64,000 nucleotides of DNA from contig OZ316893.1 of assembly GCA_973895155.1 (NCBI GenBank), forward strand, positions 28,148,001 to 28,212,000. Reading direction: 5' to 3'. The position numbers and the translations under genes are program-made. Below the pieces are notes generated by a model. That model did not search any database and had not been told where the DNA came from. It was given only the letters and a program-made list of their open reading frames with translations. The stretch's first letter is position 1. Each line of letters opens with the position of its first letter. Source of the stretch: Marsupella aquatica (Eukaryota; Marchantiophyta). Below, piece by piece: positions 63,290-64,000 of this stretch.

Positions 63290-64000
63290 TGCTATAACCG
63301 CAGCTGCATTTCTCTTTGAGCACATTATCACCCGGTTTGGTTGTCCTTTGGAGTTGGTAAGCGATAGGGGTTTGCATTTTCTTAACTCAACTATTGAGTT
63401 AATCACTGACCTTTATCTTATCAAGCATCGCAAAACTACTCCTTACAACCCCCGAGCTAATGGCTTAACCGAGAGAGCTAATGGCATTATGGGCAAGATT
63501 CTGAATAAAATGGTAGAATCTCACAAGACAGATTGGGATGTGAAGCTCCATTCTGCATTATGGGCTTACCGCACCGCTGAGAAGATTACAACTCTTCACA
63601 CCCCCTTCTATCTGACCTATGGCCTGAATAGTATTATTCCAATAGAATTTTCGTTACCAACGGAACGTATCTTGGTACCACACCGACTCTCTCCTTCAGA
63701 TAGTCTCTCACATCGGTTTTCCAATATTGTTAAATTAGAAGAAGTTAGACTTTTAGCATTAGACCATACAGTCACCATTCAGAACCAGCGTAAACTTGCT
63801 TATGATAAGAAGCTGCGCGTAGTGCAGTTAGATGTTGGTGATTTAGCATTAGTCTTTGATTCTCGTTATATGCTATTTCCTGGGAAACTTCATACTCATT
63901 GGATTGGTCCTTACCGAGTTACACACATCTGGGATAATGGTTCAGTTTCATTGACTACCTTAGATGGTCACCCACTTAACACTAGAATCAATGGGTTTAG
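63270..64000 (+). pseudogene. Integrase fragment of a third Ty3 element
   Basis: From about 63270 to the window edge a continuous frame reads ITAAAFLFEHIITRFG, VSDRGLHFLN (second catalytic Asp), PRANGLTERANGIMGKIL (catalytic Glu), DSRYMLFPGKLHTHWIGPY (GPY module). It resembles G1 integrase from its mid-core to C-terminus and lacks the HHCC finger and first Asp. No stop is seen to 64000. It begins where the preceding integrase ends, either by insertion of a truncated element or by recombination. Confidence 0.8.

Noticed and set aside
1-64000. tRNA, rRNA, CRISPR or bacterial operon features
   Set aside because: None seen on reading both strands by eye; introns and transposon types are eukaryotic. 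A tRNAscan-SE run would settle the tRNA question.

Overview
This window is repeat-rich nuclear DNA of a green plant (streptophyte). The plant signature is CACTA-type transposons with the plant-specific chain transposase-associated zinc domain, tnp2, DUF4218 and DUF4216, several canonical GT-AG introns, a SWIM-finger MULE-like transposase, and chromodomain-less Ty3 retrotransposons. I cannot place the species; an early-diverging land plant or charophyte is a guess. I recognise no ordinary host gene, tRNA, rRNA or CRISPR array. Nearly everything is mobile DNA inserted into other mobile DNA.

Layout. 1-10975: the 3' half of a Ty3 element (gag zinc knuckles, protease, RT-RNaseH-integrase), then an unusually long 3' LTR (4795-10975) that holds its own TATA box and open reading frame and is split by a solo LTR (7561-9988). 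A second copy of that solo LTR lies at 11039-13729. 13.9-19.1 kb: a decayed unclassified element C marked by a GATAAATTTATC palindrome, with 295-bp tandem repeats and a small TIR element. 19.1-23.5 kb: decayed minus-strand ORFs, then a CACTA-like end (21185) with divergent tandem repeats.

23.5-51.8 kb: element A, a MULE-like transposon with left-hand transposase pieces on the minus strand and a ParB-like multi-exon gene on the plus strand. It carries a private palindrome, TAGCGCCAGGCGCTA. It is broken twice: by a complete 10.5-kb CACTA-type element B (27717-38240; TTA target duplication) and by a giant solo LTR (41655-50392; AAGAT duplication), which itself contains a second giant solo LTR (43926-48639; CCCAC duplication) coding for a 1238-residue protein. 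Element B encodes a TnpA-like protein, a protein joining a transposase zinc domain to a SET domain, a seven-exon tnp2 transposase, and an unknown protein.

51.8-64 kb: a second CACTA transposase gene with an F-box-like N-terminus (52164-53963), cut by a partial giant LTR (53964-54900), cut by a different Ty3 element (54901 to about 63270) whose gag is split by another solo LTR (56773-58617; AGCTG duplication). That Ty3 element ends abruptly in a third Ty3 integrase.

Themes: (1) LTRs that code for proteins; (2) chromatin- or ubiquitin-type domains (SET, F-box, ParB/possible methyltransferase) carried by DNA transposons; (3) three element families, each with its own palindromic or ACGT-type motif in spacers and introns; (4) in-frame stops that are mostly TAG. 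Many nominal starts are GTG/TTG codons that merely follow a stop; I give ATG starts where visible.
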